A DNA stretch of 64,000 nt from Pseudomonas quercus (GTDB lineage Bacteria > Pseudomonadota > Gammaproteobacteria > Pseudomonadales > Pseudomonadaceae), in NCBI RefSeq assembly GCF_012033695.1, contig NZ_JAAVJI010000017.1, forward strand, positions 1 to 64,000, read 5' to 3'. Below the pieces are notes generated by a model, which was not told the DNA's origin, did not search any database, and was given only the letters and a program-made list of their open reading frames with translations. Shown piece after piece: positions 40,621 to 49,800 of this stretch. Numbering within the stretch: the first letter of the stretch is position 1; every line of letters begins with the position of its first letter. Position numbers and translations under genes: made by a program.

Positions 40621-42345
40621 ATGAATATCAATCCCAGCATCACCAATCCAGCCATACAGCATCATTCCACCACGGCGCCTGCTCTCCCGGTGCCGGCGAC
40701 ACCCGCCGCGCGGGTGACGGACATCGCTCACGCGACCCAAGTAATGAACGATAAAGCGGCGTCACTAGAGGGGCATTTGAACCTTCGAGGCAGGGAAATG
40801 CAGGGGCGGCTGCAAACCTATTTTCACCCGCACCGCGCCACTGCCGGCTCCCAGGAAGAAAACAACCGCGACAACGCTGAACTGGGCCTCATTACCAACG
40901 ACCGCGCGCTGAGGTTGCAGCAGAAGGGGTATGGCCTCGCGCACATGGAGAAAGCGGAGAAAAATGCCAAGAACGTGGACCTGATGCTCACAACCATCAG
41001 GGCCACAATGGGGGGCAGCCCCTTCTCCGGCTTGACCCTTGCGACCAACCTGCACCCGGATACGCTTAATCATAACCCTCAAGATACGCCGTTGAAGGAC
41101 ATCGCCCTGCAGAACGTTTTGGCTTCCTTGTATGCCTCGGCAGCGGATGTCGGCAGCAACCCGTTGTTGAAAGGCTTCAGGCCGGAAGAAACCTTGAACC
41201 CAGGCGCGGAAAACGTGCACCCTTCTCTTGCGGCTTCTCGCGCCGCGATAACCGCGGCCCACGACAAAGGTGCCCTCATGAGCGCCGCCATGGAATTAGC
41301 TAAATGGGGAGGCACGTTCATGGCGCGTAATACAGCCGTGTTCGGTGTGCGCGTAGGGTTGGAATCAACCGGCAAAGCGAAGCTGGCAACGGACATCGAG
41401 GATATCCTGCGGCCGTTGACGGCGGTCATCGCAGGCGTGGCCATCGCGCACTATGACCAGTACCTAGACAGGCAAAGGGGTATCGCCGGGCCGGCCATGC
41501 TGTATGGCCGTCGCGACCCCGTACCTGAAGGCAGTGCCCCCAAGGACATTGAACAGGATGAGGAGTGGCTGAAAACCTTCGAGAGCCTGCAGACCATGGA
41601 TTGGCTCTTCTCCAAGGACACACTGACGGATGTTTCCGACCGTGCTGGCAAAGGCGTCGCTGGCTTCGCCAATGCGGCGCTCAAGGGCGAAGTATTCAGT
41701 GAGCTGGGGCAGTTGCACAATCAGGCTGCAGCCGGGGCGTTGGCCGCCAGCTTTGCCGCCTATGGGGTGGCTCCGGCGGCCTTGCGCCAACTGATGAGCG
41801 CCCACAACTTCAGTCCGGCCCAGATCGTAGCCGCCGCCGATGGGCTCAAAGAGGTTCTGGGTGCGGCCGCATTCGGTATCTGGGCGTTCGTCGACAAATT
41901 AGTGGCAGCGATTACGAGCAACTTGAACAAGTCGGTCAACGAAAACGATCAGGTCGCAAAGGGTGTTACCAAAGGGCTTAATACTGGCGGGCGCGCTGTC
42001 GCAGCGATGGCGTCCAAAGGTGCTAATGTTGTAGTGGACGTTACCCAGGCCTCCAGACGGGGCCTGCAACGCACCGGTGATTTCATCGCCGACAACTCGC
42101 GATCGGCAGGCAGTGCCATGTCCAGTGGTGTCGGGACTGCGGCCAACTACACAGGTCAGCAATTGCAGAGCCTGAGGAACCGCTTTGGCCGGCCGAACAA
42201 TTCAAATGCTGCTCCAACGCAGAACATTCCGATGACCACTCTGCAGCCTTCGAACCCGGGGCAAGCCGCCACGTCCGGCCCCGTTCAGCCCTCCAGCTCG
42301 GCCCCGCCTGCTACGGACCAGCCTCGTGGGGATGACGCGGTCTGA
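40621..42345 (+). CDS. Candidate type III effector, 574 aa
   Basis: Start ATG 40621 (or 40624) follows AGGAGG; the longer upstream frame includes the promoter. The N-terminus (MMNINPSITNPAIQHHSTTAPALPV, shortened here) is polar, Ser/Thr/Pro-rich and lacks a signal peptide, as T3SS substrates do. Middle part has FMARNTAVFGVRVGL and RPLTAVIAGVAIAHYDQYLDRQRG, followed by DEEWLKTFESL, and the C-terminus is a long helical, then Pro/Ser-rich tail. This order recalls HopAA1 family proteins from memory, but the likeness is weak. No chaperone gene is adjacent. Controlled by a perfect hrp box, which is the main evidence for effector status. Confidence 0.6.
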   Translation: MNINPSITNPAIQHHSTTAPALPVPATPAARVTDIAHATQVMNDKAASLEGHLNLRGREMQGRLQTYFHPHRATAGSQEENNRDNAELGLITNDRALRLQQKGYGLAHMEKAEKNAKNVDLMLTTIRATMGGSPFSGLTLATNLHPDTLNHNPQDTPLKDIALQNVLASLYASAADVGSNPLLKGFRPEETLNPGAENVHPSLAASRAAITAAHDKGALMSAAMELAKWGGTFMARNTAVFGVRVGLESTGKAKLATDIEDILRPLTAVIAGVAIAHYDQYLDRQRGIAGPAMLYGRRDPVPEGSAPKDIEQDEEWLKTFESLQTMDWLFSKDTLTDVSDRAGKGVAGFANAALKGEVFSELGQLHNQAAAGALAASFAAYGVAPAALRQLMSAHNFSPAQIVAAADGLKEVLGAAAFGIWAFVDKLVAAITSNLNKSVNENDQVAKGVTKGLNTGGRAVAAMASKGANVVVDVTQASRRGLQRTGDFIADNSRSAGSAMSSGVGTAANYTGQQLQSLRNRFGRPNNSNAAPTQNIPMTTLQPSNPGQAATSGPVQPSSSAPPATDQPRGDDAV

Positions 42346-42754
42346 TCCTATGTCGGTCATAGCAGCCGTCGGGGGCTATGGATGCCCCAGAGCTTTACGT
42401 AGCGTTTTGCACATCCCCGAGCCGCTGCACGCTTTTCGCTTTTCCCTCCTCAGGTTGGCCGTCGGCCCCACTGACTGACCTGGCCGCTTCAGCGAAGCGT
42501 CAGCAGATGATTTATGCCAGTTTCAGGGTGGCGAACAGGTTATCGCGGGATCCACTGCGTTGGCACAGGTCGAGCAGCATCACCTCTGCTCGTAGTGATT
42601 AGCAGCTTCGGGATGCAGGAGACAGTGGTGAATTTAGCATTTCGAGCTCTTGTTCCTTATAGGAATGGATGGCTGTGCTTATTTATCGCTTTTATATCTC
42701 CAGCAAACCTTGACTATTGCCAGGGTCCAATAAACACAAGAAACAGAGGGCCCT
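42346..42754. other. Intergenic region between effector and MFS genes
   Basis: No gene supported: the frames here have no domains or ribosome sites. CATAGC/GCTATG near 42353-42382 could form a weak hairpin ending the effector transcript. The last 150 bases are AT-richer and should contain the promoter of the MFS gene. Confidence 0.5.
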
Positions 42755-44116
42755 ATGGCGGAATTCGTGACCACTCAGGCAACTGATCAAGCAGCAGCGG
42801 CAACTCAGGTCAAGCAGTCCAGATACCGCTGGGTGGTGCTTGGGGTCATTGTGCTGGTGTACATGCTGGCTGCGGCAGACCGTGCCAATATCGGCATCGC
42901 ACTGCCGTATATACAGAAAGAGTTTGGGGCCACCAATGCGCAGGCCGGGTTGCTGGTCAGTGCCTTTTTTCTGTTCTATTCCCTAGGGCAGATTCCAGCA
43001 GGCTTCGTGCTCAGCCGCCTGGGCGTTCGGCTCGTGGCGCCGGTGTCTATCGCAGCCACCTCCGTGGTCACGCTGCTGATCGGAACAGCCCATAATTTCC
43101 TGTTGCTGAAGGTCTACCGGTCAGCCCTTGGCCTGGCGGAAGCGGCGCTGCCGTTGTCCATGCTCAGCACTATCAATCGCTGGTTCCCGCCAGGAGAGAA
43201 GGGCACGGCCACGGGTGCGTTTCTATCGGCGGCCAAAATGGGCGCAGTGATTGCTCCGCCCATTGGGGCTGCGCTGATCCTGCTGGACGGCTGGCGCACC
43301 ATGTTCATCGCCTTTGCCATCCCTGGCGTGATCATGACCCTGGTGTGGTGGTGGATGGTGCCCAACGAACCTCGCTCATCCAAGCGCGTCAACGACGCCG
43401 AAGCCGAGCATATCGAAGGCCAGGCGGCAGTGCGCAGCGGGCCAGTGCAGGCACACAAGCACTTCGGTGCGTGGGACAAAGCCCTGCGCTACAAACCGGT
43501 TGCCCCCTTGGAAACATCGCGCTCGGTGTTCAGGTCCTGGAACGTATGGGGCTGCGGCCTGGGCTACCTGTTGATGACGGGCGTGGTCAACGTGCTGCTG
43601 GCCTGGCTGCCTAAATACCTGGGCGAAGTGAAGCATTTTGAACTGATGCAAGTAGGCTTTGTGGCTGCACTGCCTTTTGTAGGCGGCGTGCTGGGCAATA
43701 TCGTCGGGGGCTGGCTCTCAGACACACTGTTGGCCCGCCGTAGAAAGCCCACCATGATGCTCAGCGCCGTGGCCACCTGCGCCATGATGATCGCATTGGT
43801 GTACGCGCCTAATGGCCTGCTCGCGGTGAGCCTGCTGCTGTTCGGGACTGGTTTTTTGCTGAACGTGGGGTATTCGTCTTTTTCCGTGTATTCCATGAGC
43901 CTGACCACACGCGCCACCTACCCGGTAGCCGCGTCGGTGGTCAATACGGCGGGCCAGGCCGGTGGTGCCATGGCGCCGCTGGTGGCCGGCCTATTGTTGG
44001 ACAGTTATAGCTGGACCGCCGTATTCCTGTTCCTGGGCGTGTGCTCATTGGCTGCTTTGGCCTTTGTGCTGACCATTTCAGAGCCTGCTTCAAGGGCGGA
44101 GCCTGCCCAGGCGTAA
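42755..44116 (+). CDS. MFS transporter, ACS family, 453 aa
   Basis: Organic-anion symporter: AADRANIGIALPYIQKEFGATNAQAGLL after helix 1 and the helix-4 region RSALGLAEAALPLSMLSTINRWFPPGEKGTATG. Twelve predicted helices. It precedes a LysR gene (convergent) and an RraA-like aldolase/dehydrogenase pair on the plus strand, so it may import the substrate of that pair, from its own promoter. Confidence 0.9.
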   Translation: MAEFVTTQATDQAAAATQVKQSRYRWVVLGVIVLVYMLAAADRANIGIALPYIQKEFGATNAQAGLLVSAFFLFYSLGQIPAGFVLSRLGVRLVAPVSIAATSVVTLLIGTAHNFLLLKVYRSALGLAEAALPLSMLSTINRWFPPGEKGTATGAFLSAAKMGAVIAPPIGAALILLDGWRTMFIAFAIPGVIMTLVWWWMVPNEPRSSKRVNDAEAEHIEGQAAVRSGPVQAHKHFGAWDKALRYKPVAPLETSRSVFRSWNVWGCGLGYLLMTGVVNVLLAWLPKYLGEVKHFELMQVGFVAALPFVGGVLGNIVGGWLSDTLLARRRKPTMMLSAVATCAMMIALVYAPNGLLAVSLLLFGTGFLLNVGYSSFSVYSMSLTTRATYPVAASVVNTAGQAGGAMAPLVAGLLLDSYSWTAVFLFLGVCSLAALAFVLTISEPASRAEPAQA

Positions 44117-44144
44117 CGGGCCGTAAACGCCTTGCTGGCAGCGC

Positions 44145-45044
44145 TCAACGCTGCAGTTGGGTAGAGAAGTCACACAGCGTCGCCGCTAAAGCCGCCACCT
44201 CTGCCACAAAAGACGAGGGGCGATCGTTGCGGTACATGGCCATGTAGGGAACAGGCGGCAGCTCGGGTTCAGTGTGGATGACGGTGAGTTTGCCGTCATC
44301 CACGAACGGCCGGAAGCACTCCAGCGGCAGGTAGGTCACACCCAGCCCGGCGCTGGTCAGGCCCAGCATGGCCATCAGGCTGTCTGAGGACAGCGTCTGG
44401 GGCAGGTCAATGCCCCGTGCCCTCAGCCAGGTGTTGACGAACAGGCCAGAGCCGGACTTTTTACCCTGCACCAGCATCGGGTACCGGGCCAGCTCGGCCA
44501 GTGATACCGTCCCTGAATGAGGGATAAGCCCAGGGGCGGCCATCCAGGCATTTTCCACGTGGGCCAGGGGCAGGCTAGTCACCTCAGGTGCCGTGAACGT
44601 GTCGGGGATGATGATCAGGTCTATCAGGTCGTCCATCAGCCGCTCGTGAAGGTTGCGGCTCATGTCCACTTCAGGGGCCACCGTAAGGCCGGGGTAATCA
44701 GCGACCAACCGGGTGACCAGCCGAGGCAGCCACGTCCAAGCGGTCAGTTCTGTCACGCCAAGCCTGAGCCGGCGTGTGGTCACATGGGTGCCATCTTTCA
44801 AGGCCGTGATGCGGTCGGCCAGGCCAAGCATTTCCCGCGCAATCACCAACAGCTCTTCTCCCGCGGTGGTCAACCGTGCGCCACGCTGTGAGCGGTCGAA
44901 CAGCTTGAGCCCGGTGGAGGCTTCCAGTTCCTGTACCCGTTTGGAAATGGCCGACTGCGTGGTATTGAGCTGCTCAGCGGCGCGTTCGAAGGTGCCTAGG
45001 CGCTCGATCCAGTGAAGCGTCAGGAGCTGCCGCAAGTTGATCAT
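44145..45044 (-). CDS. LysR-family regulator, 299 aa
   Basis: HTH LLTLHWIERLGTFERAAEQLNTTQSAISKRVQELEASTGLKLFDR, then effector domain LRLGVTELTAWTWLPRLVTRL. ATG 45044 is placed six bases after CAGGA; the ATG two codons upstream touches it. Divergent from the RraA-like gene, with a dyad TATGGG-CAT-CCCATA between them, so it is likely the local regulator of aldolase, dehydrogenase and perhaps the MFS carrier. Confidence 0.88.
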   Translation of the reverse strand: MINLRQLLTLHWIERLGTFERAAEQLNTTQSAISKRVQELEASTGLKLFDRSQRGARLTTAGEELLVIAREMLGLADRITALKDGTHVTTRRLRLGVTELTAWTWLPRLVTRLVADYPGLTVAPEVDMSRNLHERLMDDLIDLIIIPDTFTAPEVTSLPLAHVENAWMAAPGLIPHSGTVSLAELARYPMLVQGKKSGSGLFVNTWLRARGIDLPQTLSSDSLMAMLGLTSAGLGVTYLPLECFRPFVDDGKLTVIHTEPELPPVPYMAMYRNDRPSSFVAEVAALAATLCDFSTQLQR

Positions 45045-45064
45045 GTTCATTCCTGCTGGGCATG

Positions 45065-45079
45065 TATGGGCATCCCATA
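45065..45079. promoter_or_regulatory. Dyad TATGGGCATCCCATA, candidate LysR box
   Basis: Perfect 6-bp arms with a 3-base spacer, containing the T-N11-A pattern of LysR sites, between the divergent LysR and RraA-like genes. A further half (TTCCCATACGG) lies near 45096. Confidence 0.65.
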
Positions 45080-45142
45080 ATATCGCTTTTTCTATTCCCA
45101 TACGGCTTTATCCTCGAACGACTTGCTACCCGAGGCGTACCC

Positions 45143-45769
45143 ATGACCCTGACTGCTTCAATTCCCGATATCGATACACTGGTGGCAGCGTTCTCTCGCA
45201 CGTCCACTTCGATCATCAGCGATTGCCTGGATCGGCTGCCGGGAGCGCCCTTGCAGCCGTTCCACCGCATAGAGGGCACCATGGCAGGCATCGCGCTGAC
45301 CGTGAAAGTGCCTGCGGGTGACAACCGTGCCATTCACCAAGCGCTCGAACTCATAGGCCCGGGGCACGTGCTGGTGGTAGACGGAGGAGGCGATGTGAGC
45401 CGGGCGCTGATGGGGGACATCATGGCCGCCATCGCCCAGAAGCGAGGGGCGGTGGGTGTGGTGGTGGATGGCGCTATCCGCGACCTGGCGACCATTGGCC
45501 GAGGCAGCTTTCCGATGTTCGCGCGTGCGGGCTACCATCGGGGGCCTTATAAAAACGGGCCGGGTGATATCAATGTACCGGTAAGCATTGGCGGCTTGAT
45601 CATCTCACCAGGGGATATCGTGGTCGGGGACCATGACGGGATCGTAGCCTTCCCCGCTGCCCAGGCGCATACCCTGCTGGAGCAATGCCTGGCAACAGAA
45701 CGCAAAGAAGCGGACATGATGGCGCAAATTGCTGCCGGAACCTACAAAGGCGCCTATGCCGCCCATTGA
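45143..45769 (+). CDS. RraA-family aldolase-like protein, 208 aa
   Basis: Paralogue of the 13606 gene. Active-site loop VDGGGDVSRALMGDIMAAIAQKRGAVGVVVDGAIRD again has the G-D-x20-R-D spacing of metal-dependent HMG/CHA aldolases, and HRGPYKNGPGDINVPVSIGG is shared almost word for word with its paralogue. ATG 45143 with GAGG upstream. 15 bases before a beta-hydroxyacid dehydrogenase gene, so the pair forms an operon. It would release pyruvate from a 4-hydroxy-2-oxo acid. Confidence 0.85.
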   Translation: MTLTASIPDIDTLVAAFSRTSTSIISDCLDRLPGAPLQPFHRIEGTMAGIALTVKVPAGDNRAIHQALELIGPGHVLVVDGGGDVSRALMGDIMAAIAQKRGAVGVVVDGAIRDLATIGRGSFPMFARAGYHRGPYKNGPGDINVPVSIGGLIISPGDIVVGDHDGIVAFPAAQAHTLLEQCLATERKEADMMAQIAAGTYKGAYAAH

Positions 45770-45784
45770 AGTGGACGATAAATA

Positions 45785-46654
45785 ATGAAGATTGCAATCA
45801 TCGGTGCTGGCGAAGTCGGCCTGACCTATGCACGCCCATGGGTGGCGGCTGGTCATCAGATTGTGCTGTGCGACCTCAAGCCTTCCTCGCTCGCCAGTGC
45901 ATTCGCTGACGAGCAGGGGCTGGCGCTGTTCACGTCCATTGCCGAGGCTGTGTCTGGCTGCGAAGCGGTGGTGTCTTGCGTGTTCGGCACTGTGTCGCTG
46001 ACCGTGGCGGAGCAGGCCTTCGCAGCCATGCCCCCAGGGGCCTTGTACGTGGACATGACCACGGCAGACCCTGCTCAGATCCGCCAGGCCGCGGGCATCG
46101 CGTTGGAACGTGGGATTGACTACGTGGACGTTGCTATCCTGGGGGCCATTGCCTTGACCCACGAAAAAACCAACCTGCTCGCGGCTGGCGCTGGAATCGC
46201 CCAGGCCCTGGACCTCTATGCCTCAGCAGGTGCGCCCTTGAAACAGGTTGACGGGGGCTCGGCTGGGGATGCCGCAGCGTTGAAGATCCTGCGCAGTGTG
46301 TTCACCAAGGGGCTGGAAGCGCTGACCATAGAGTGCTTCATGGCGGCGGAACAGCAGGGCGTGACCGACCAGTTACATGAGGCGTTGAGCGACATTGACC
46401 AGGCCAGCCTCCAGTCGTTTCTAGGCACCTTGATCCGTACCCACGTGGTGCACGCGCCTCGCCGTCTCAAGGAGGTGGAAGAGGCCGAGCGCCAGCTTCA
46501 GGCCGCCCATATGCCCGTGGCAGTGCTCCCGGGTGTGAAAGCTTTGTTCCAACGCACGTCAGAGCAAATCGCCGCTGCCCCTCTGGAGACCGCTTCGCCC
46601 ACTCTGGAGCAGGCGTTCACCTGGTTGTTCAAGGCTAACGGCGTCAACCGGTAG
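45785..46654 (+). CDS. NAD-binding beta-hydroxyacid dehydrogenase-like protein, 289 aa
   Basis: 6-phosphogluconate/3-hydroxyisobutyrate dehydrogenase-related: GAGEVG dinucleotide motif at residues 7-12, YVDMTTADPAQIRQ, DVAILGAIALTHEKTNLLAAG, substrate-binding GGSAGDAAALKILRSVFTKGLEALTIE with the expected Lys, then a DUF1932-type C-terminal helical domain. Likely oxidises a 3-hydroxy acid with NAD(P). Operon partner of the RraA-like aldolase. Confidence 0.85.
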   Translation: MKIAIIGAGEVGLTYARPWVAAGHQIVLCDLKPSSLASAFADEQGLALFTSIAEAVSGCEAVVSCVFGTVSLTVAEQAFAAMPPGALYVDMTTADPAQIRQAAGIALERGIDYVDVAILGAIALTHEKTNLLAAGAGIAQALDLYASAGAPLKQVDGGSAGDAAALKILRSVFTKGLEALTIECFMAAEQQGVTDQLHEALSDIDQASLQSFLGTLIRTHVVHAPRRLKEVEEAERQLQAAHMPVAVLPGVKALFQRTSEQIAAAPLETASPTLEQAFTWLFKANGVNR

Positions 46655-46657
46655 CCT

Positions 46658-48454
46658 TTACAAGGCAGTGGCGCTGGTGGCGCGGCCTGGGCGCTGAGCC
46701 CGCCACCGTTCGAAGGCCTGCAACTCCATGGGGCGCGCGAGGTGATAGCCCTGTACCTCATGGCAGCCCACCTGCTCAAGCAGGTCCAGCGTGGCCGCTG
46801 TCTCAACGCCCTCAGCCACGATGCGATACCCCAGCTGTGACCCCAGCTCGATAAGGGTTTCCACCAGCCGACGGTCTGTTTCATCCTGGGTGATGTTGCA
46901 GATCAGCGAACGGTCCAGCTTGATGGCCGTGGCGGGTAGTTGTCGCAGGTAAGTCCAGTTGCTGTAGCCCGTGCCGAAGTCATCGATGGCCACATCGATG
47001 CCAATCAGGCGCAGCCGTTCCAGCTGCTCTCGAACCTGCTCAGGGCTTCTGCATAGGGCGCTCTCGGTGAACTCCAGTTCCAGCAGGCGCGGTGGCAAAC
47101 CGCTCTCGGCGAGCAGGCCTAGCAAGGTGTCGGTGAAGTGGGGGCCATCCAGGTCTACGGCGGAGACGTTTACTGACACCTTCAAGCTGTTGCCTGCCCG
47201 GTGCCACTTCACGGCTTGCGCCACTGCCTGCCGAATAACCCATAGGCTTAAAGGGCGGATCATGGACGTTCGTTCAGCCAGCGGCACGAATTCGCCAGGG
47301 CTTACCGCACCCAGGAATGGATGTTCCCAGCGCAGCAATGCCTCAGCCGACAGCATCTGGCCGCTCTGCGTATCGAAGCGTGGCTGGTAGGCCAGGCGCA
47401 GTTGATCCGAGCTTTGCAAAGCCTCGGCCAACGCGCTCAGCAGCAGGAACGTGCGTTGCTGCGCCCGCCCCAGGCCTGCCTCATACCAGGCCCAGCCTTT
47501 GCCATTGACGCGGGCGTCATCCGAAGCCCCAATCACCTTGCGTACCCAGTTAGGCATGCCGGGTTGCTGGTAATCCAGCTCAATAGCGCCGATGCCGATC
47601 TGGGTCTGGATAGGAATGCCCTCACACATCAAGGGCCGCTTGAAGCGCTGCGCGATACTGTTAAATAGCGCATTGCTGGCAGCGCTGGGGCCGCCTTCCA
47701 TGAAAAACCCGATCCGGGTGTGGCTCATCCGGTAAATAGGTGTTTGAGCGGGTAGCAGCTTGATGAGTTCGGCATGCATCGCCCGCATCAGGTGCAGTGA
47801 AAACTCATAACCCAAGGCTTTTACAATGTCGTTGAGCATCTGCGGCGCCACCATATCGATGGCCACCAGCGACTGCAGCGGCTGGTGGCGCCGTGCCGCA
47901 ATGTCGTGCTCCAGACGCAACGGGTTCAGCAACCCCGTGTGCTGGTCATAGAAGGTAGAGGTGCGCAGCCCGGTGATTCTGTGCATTACCAGTGAGGCAA
48001 AGCGTTTCAATACTCCAACATCAGTGGGGCTCAAGGGAGGCCGTGGCTGGGTATCGATCACACACAACGTACCCAGGCCCAAGCCGTCTTCGGTTTTCAA
48101 AGGCATGCCGGCGTAAAACCGGATATAGGGCGAGCCTGTTACCAGCGGGTTGTCCTGGAAGCGCTCATCCAGCGTGGCATCAGGCACCACAAAGGCATTG
48201 TCGTCCAGAATGGCGTAGCCACAAAAGGACATCTCACGTGGCGTCTGTTTTACGCACGTACCCCGGCTGGCCTTGAACCACTGGTGCTGGCCTTCAAGGA
48301 TGGAAATCAGCGCAATGGGTGCTTTGAAGTAAGCCTGTACCAGGTCTATCAAGTCCTCGAACACAGGGTCTTGGGTGTGCCCATCAAGGCACAGGCTCGC
48401 CAGGCGGCGCAGCCGGGCGGCTTCGTTAATAGGGGTAGGGGCGGGCTGGGTCAT
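46658..48454 (-). CDS. GAF-GGDEF(degenerate)-EAL cyclic-di-GMP protein, 598 aa
   Basis: Residues 20-160 form a GAF sensor domain (ISILEGQHQWFKASRG, FYAGMPLKTEDGLGLGTLCVID), 170-330 a GGDEF-like domain lacking the GGDEF signature, and 345-590 an EAL phosphodiesterase domain with AEALLRWEH, NVSAVDLD, ELEFTESAL, DDFGTGYSNW, KLDRS and AEGVET. The catalytic set looks complete, so it probably hydrolyses cyclic-di-GMP, controlled by the GAF ligand. No membrane helices. Convergent with the dehydrogenase gene (3-bp gap). Confidence 0.9.
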   Translation of the reverse strand: MTQPAPTPINEAARLRRLASLCLDGHTQDPVFEDLIDLVQAYFKAPIALISILEGQHQWFKASRGTCVKQTPREMSFCGYAILDDNAFVVPDATLDERFQDNPLVTGSPYIRFYAGMPLKTEDGLGLGTLCVIDTQPRPPLSPTDVGVLKRFASLVMHRITGLRTSTFYDQHTGLLNPLRLEHDIAARRHQPLQSLVAIDMVAPQMLNDIVKALGYEFSLHLMRAMHAELIKLLPAQTPIYRMSHTRIGFFMEGGPSAASNALFNSIAQRFKRPLMCEGIPIQTQIGIGAIELDYQQPGMPNWVRKVIGASDDARVNGKGWAWYEAGLGRAQQRTFLLLSALAEALQSSDQLRLAYQPRFDTQSGQMLSAEALLRWEHPFLGAVSPGEFVPLAERTSMIRPLSLWVIRQAVAQAVKWHRAGNSLKVSVNVSAVDLDGPHFTDTLLGLLAESGLPPRLLELEFTESALCRSPEQVREQLERLRLIGIDVAIDDFGTGYSNWTYLRQLPATAIKLDRSLICNITQDETDRRLVETLIELGSQLGYRIVAEGVETAATLDLLEQVGCHEVQGYHLARPMELQAFERWRAQRPGRATSATAL

Positions 48455-48591
48455 CGAGGCACATCCGGGGCAGGCAAGCAGAAGAAAAGGCGTGATATCA
48501 GATTGCCCTCTTGCGCAAAATATTAGCGCGGCATCTTGTTTGCTTCAATCACCGCTGGTCTGTACTGCTGAGCCTGCCCCTTTGCCGAGCT

Positions 48592-49629
48592 TTACCTGAA
48601 AGCAGGCACCACTTGATCGATAAACAGCTTAAGGGACTGCTTTTTCTCATGGTGCGGCAAGCTGTTGTCGCACCAGAAGCTGAACTCGTCCACGCCCAGC
48701 TCCTGATAGTACTGAAGGCGTTCGATCACTTCGGCCGGGGTGCCGATCATGGTGTTCTTGCGAATGTTGTCTAGCTGGAATTCAGGGCGCTCGGCAAATT
48801 TGGATTCTGGGCTGGGTTGCAGGAAGCCATTGACCGGTGCTTCCTTGTTCCCAAACCAGGCATCGAAGGTGCGGTAAAAACGTGATATTGCTTTGGCCCC
48901 TACTTGCCAACCGTCAGGGTCGTCTTCGGCATGAATATGGGTATGGCGAAGCACCATCAATTGCGGCCTTGGTACGTCCGGGTTATTGGCCAAGGCGGTG
49001 TCGAACTTGTTCTTGAGGTCCACCACTTCCTCGTCGCCTTTCATCAGCGGCGTGACCATCACGTTGCAGCCGTGTTTGACGGCGAAGTTATGGGAGTCCG
49101 GATCCCGCGCAGCGATCCAGATGGGCGGCGTATTGATGGGCTTGGGCACACTGGTGGATAGGGGGAATTTCCAGAGCTCGCCGTCGTGAGCGTAGTCACC
49201 TTCCCACAGTTTGCGCACCACTGGCACCATCTCGCGCAAGGCAGCACCGCCACTGGCAGCGAGCATGCCACCGGCCATGCGATCGAACTCCACTTGGTAG
49301 GCGCCGCGGGCCAGGCCCACTTCCATACGGCCGTTGCTGATCACGTCCAGCAGGGCGCATTCACCTGCCACCCGCAAGGGGTGCCAGAAGGGCGCGATGA
49401 TAGTGCCGGCGCCCAAGTGAATGGTGGTAGTACGCGCGGCCAGGTAGGCCAGCAAGGGCATTGGGCTAGGCGAGATGGTGTATTCCATTGCGTGGTGCTC
49501 GCCAATCCACACGGTACTGAAGCCCCCGGCCTCGGCCATCAGCGTGAGCTCAGTCAGGTCTTCGAACAGTTGCCGATGGCTGACCTGCTCGTCCCAGCGC
49601 TCCATGTGTACGAAAAGCGAAAATTTCAT
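48592..49629 (-). CDS. LLM-class flavin-dependent monooxygenase, 345 aa
   Basis: Luciferase-like TIM barrel using FMNH2: FSTVWIGEHHAMEYTISPSPMPLLAYLAARTTTIHLGAGTII is the typical flavin/substrate region and DVISNGRMEVGLARGAYQVEF the phosphate-side loop. Length 345. Substrate not readable. Divergent from the chemoreceptor at 49801, sharing an operator at 49737-49754 with promoters of an NCS1 permease, an ABC importer and a RibB-type gene; a role in attack on a nitrogen heterocycle or related compound is inference. Confidence 0.9.
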   Translation of the reverse strand: MKFSLFVHMERWDEQVSHRQLFEDLTELTLMAEAGGFSTVWIGEHHAMEYTISPSPMPLLAYLAARTTTIHLGAGTIIAPFWHPLRVAGECALLDVISNGRMEVGLARGAYQVEFDRMAGGMLAASGGAALREMVPVVRKLWEGDYAHDGELWKFPLSTSVPKPINTPPIWIAARDPDSHNFAVKHGCNVMVTPLMKGDEEVVDLKNKFDTALANNPDVPRPQLMVLRHTHIHAEDDPDGWQVGAKAISRFYRTFDAWFGNKEAPVNGFLQPSPESKFAERPEFQLDNIRKNTMIGTPAEVIERLQYYQELGVDEFSFWCDNSLPHHEKKQSLKLFIDQVVPAFR

Positions 49630-49736
49630 CTTGGCTTACCTATGCTTTTTGTGTATGTCGCCGATGGCGTTAACAGGCGACACAGTGGATTAACCAATTT
49701 CCGGAGCAGCCTGTATCACGGCCCCAATCGGTATAT

Positions 49737-49754
49737 TGGTATACCATAATATGG
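49737..49754. promoter_or_regulatory. Operator copy A: TGGTATACCATAATATGG
   Basis: 18-mer between the divergent monooxygenase and chemoreceptor genes. Related sites occur at 51837, 57951 (other strand) and 59139. The core palindrome TGGTATACCA is of the type bound by GntR/FCD regulators. Confidence 0.75.
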
Positions 49755-49800
49755 TTTATCGCAAGGCATTTTGCCTTTGCGCCCCCGGGGGAATGCCTAG

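Noticed and set aside
42514..42786. Plus-strand ORF overlapping the MFS start
   Set aside because: No domain or ribosome site, and it overlaps the MFS promoter and first codons.
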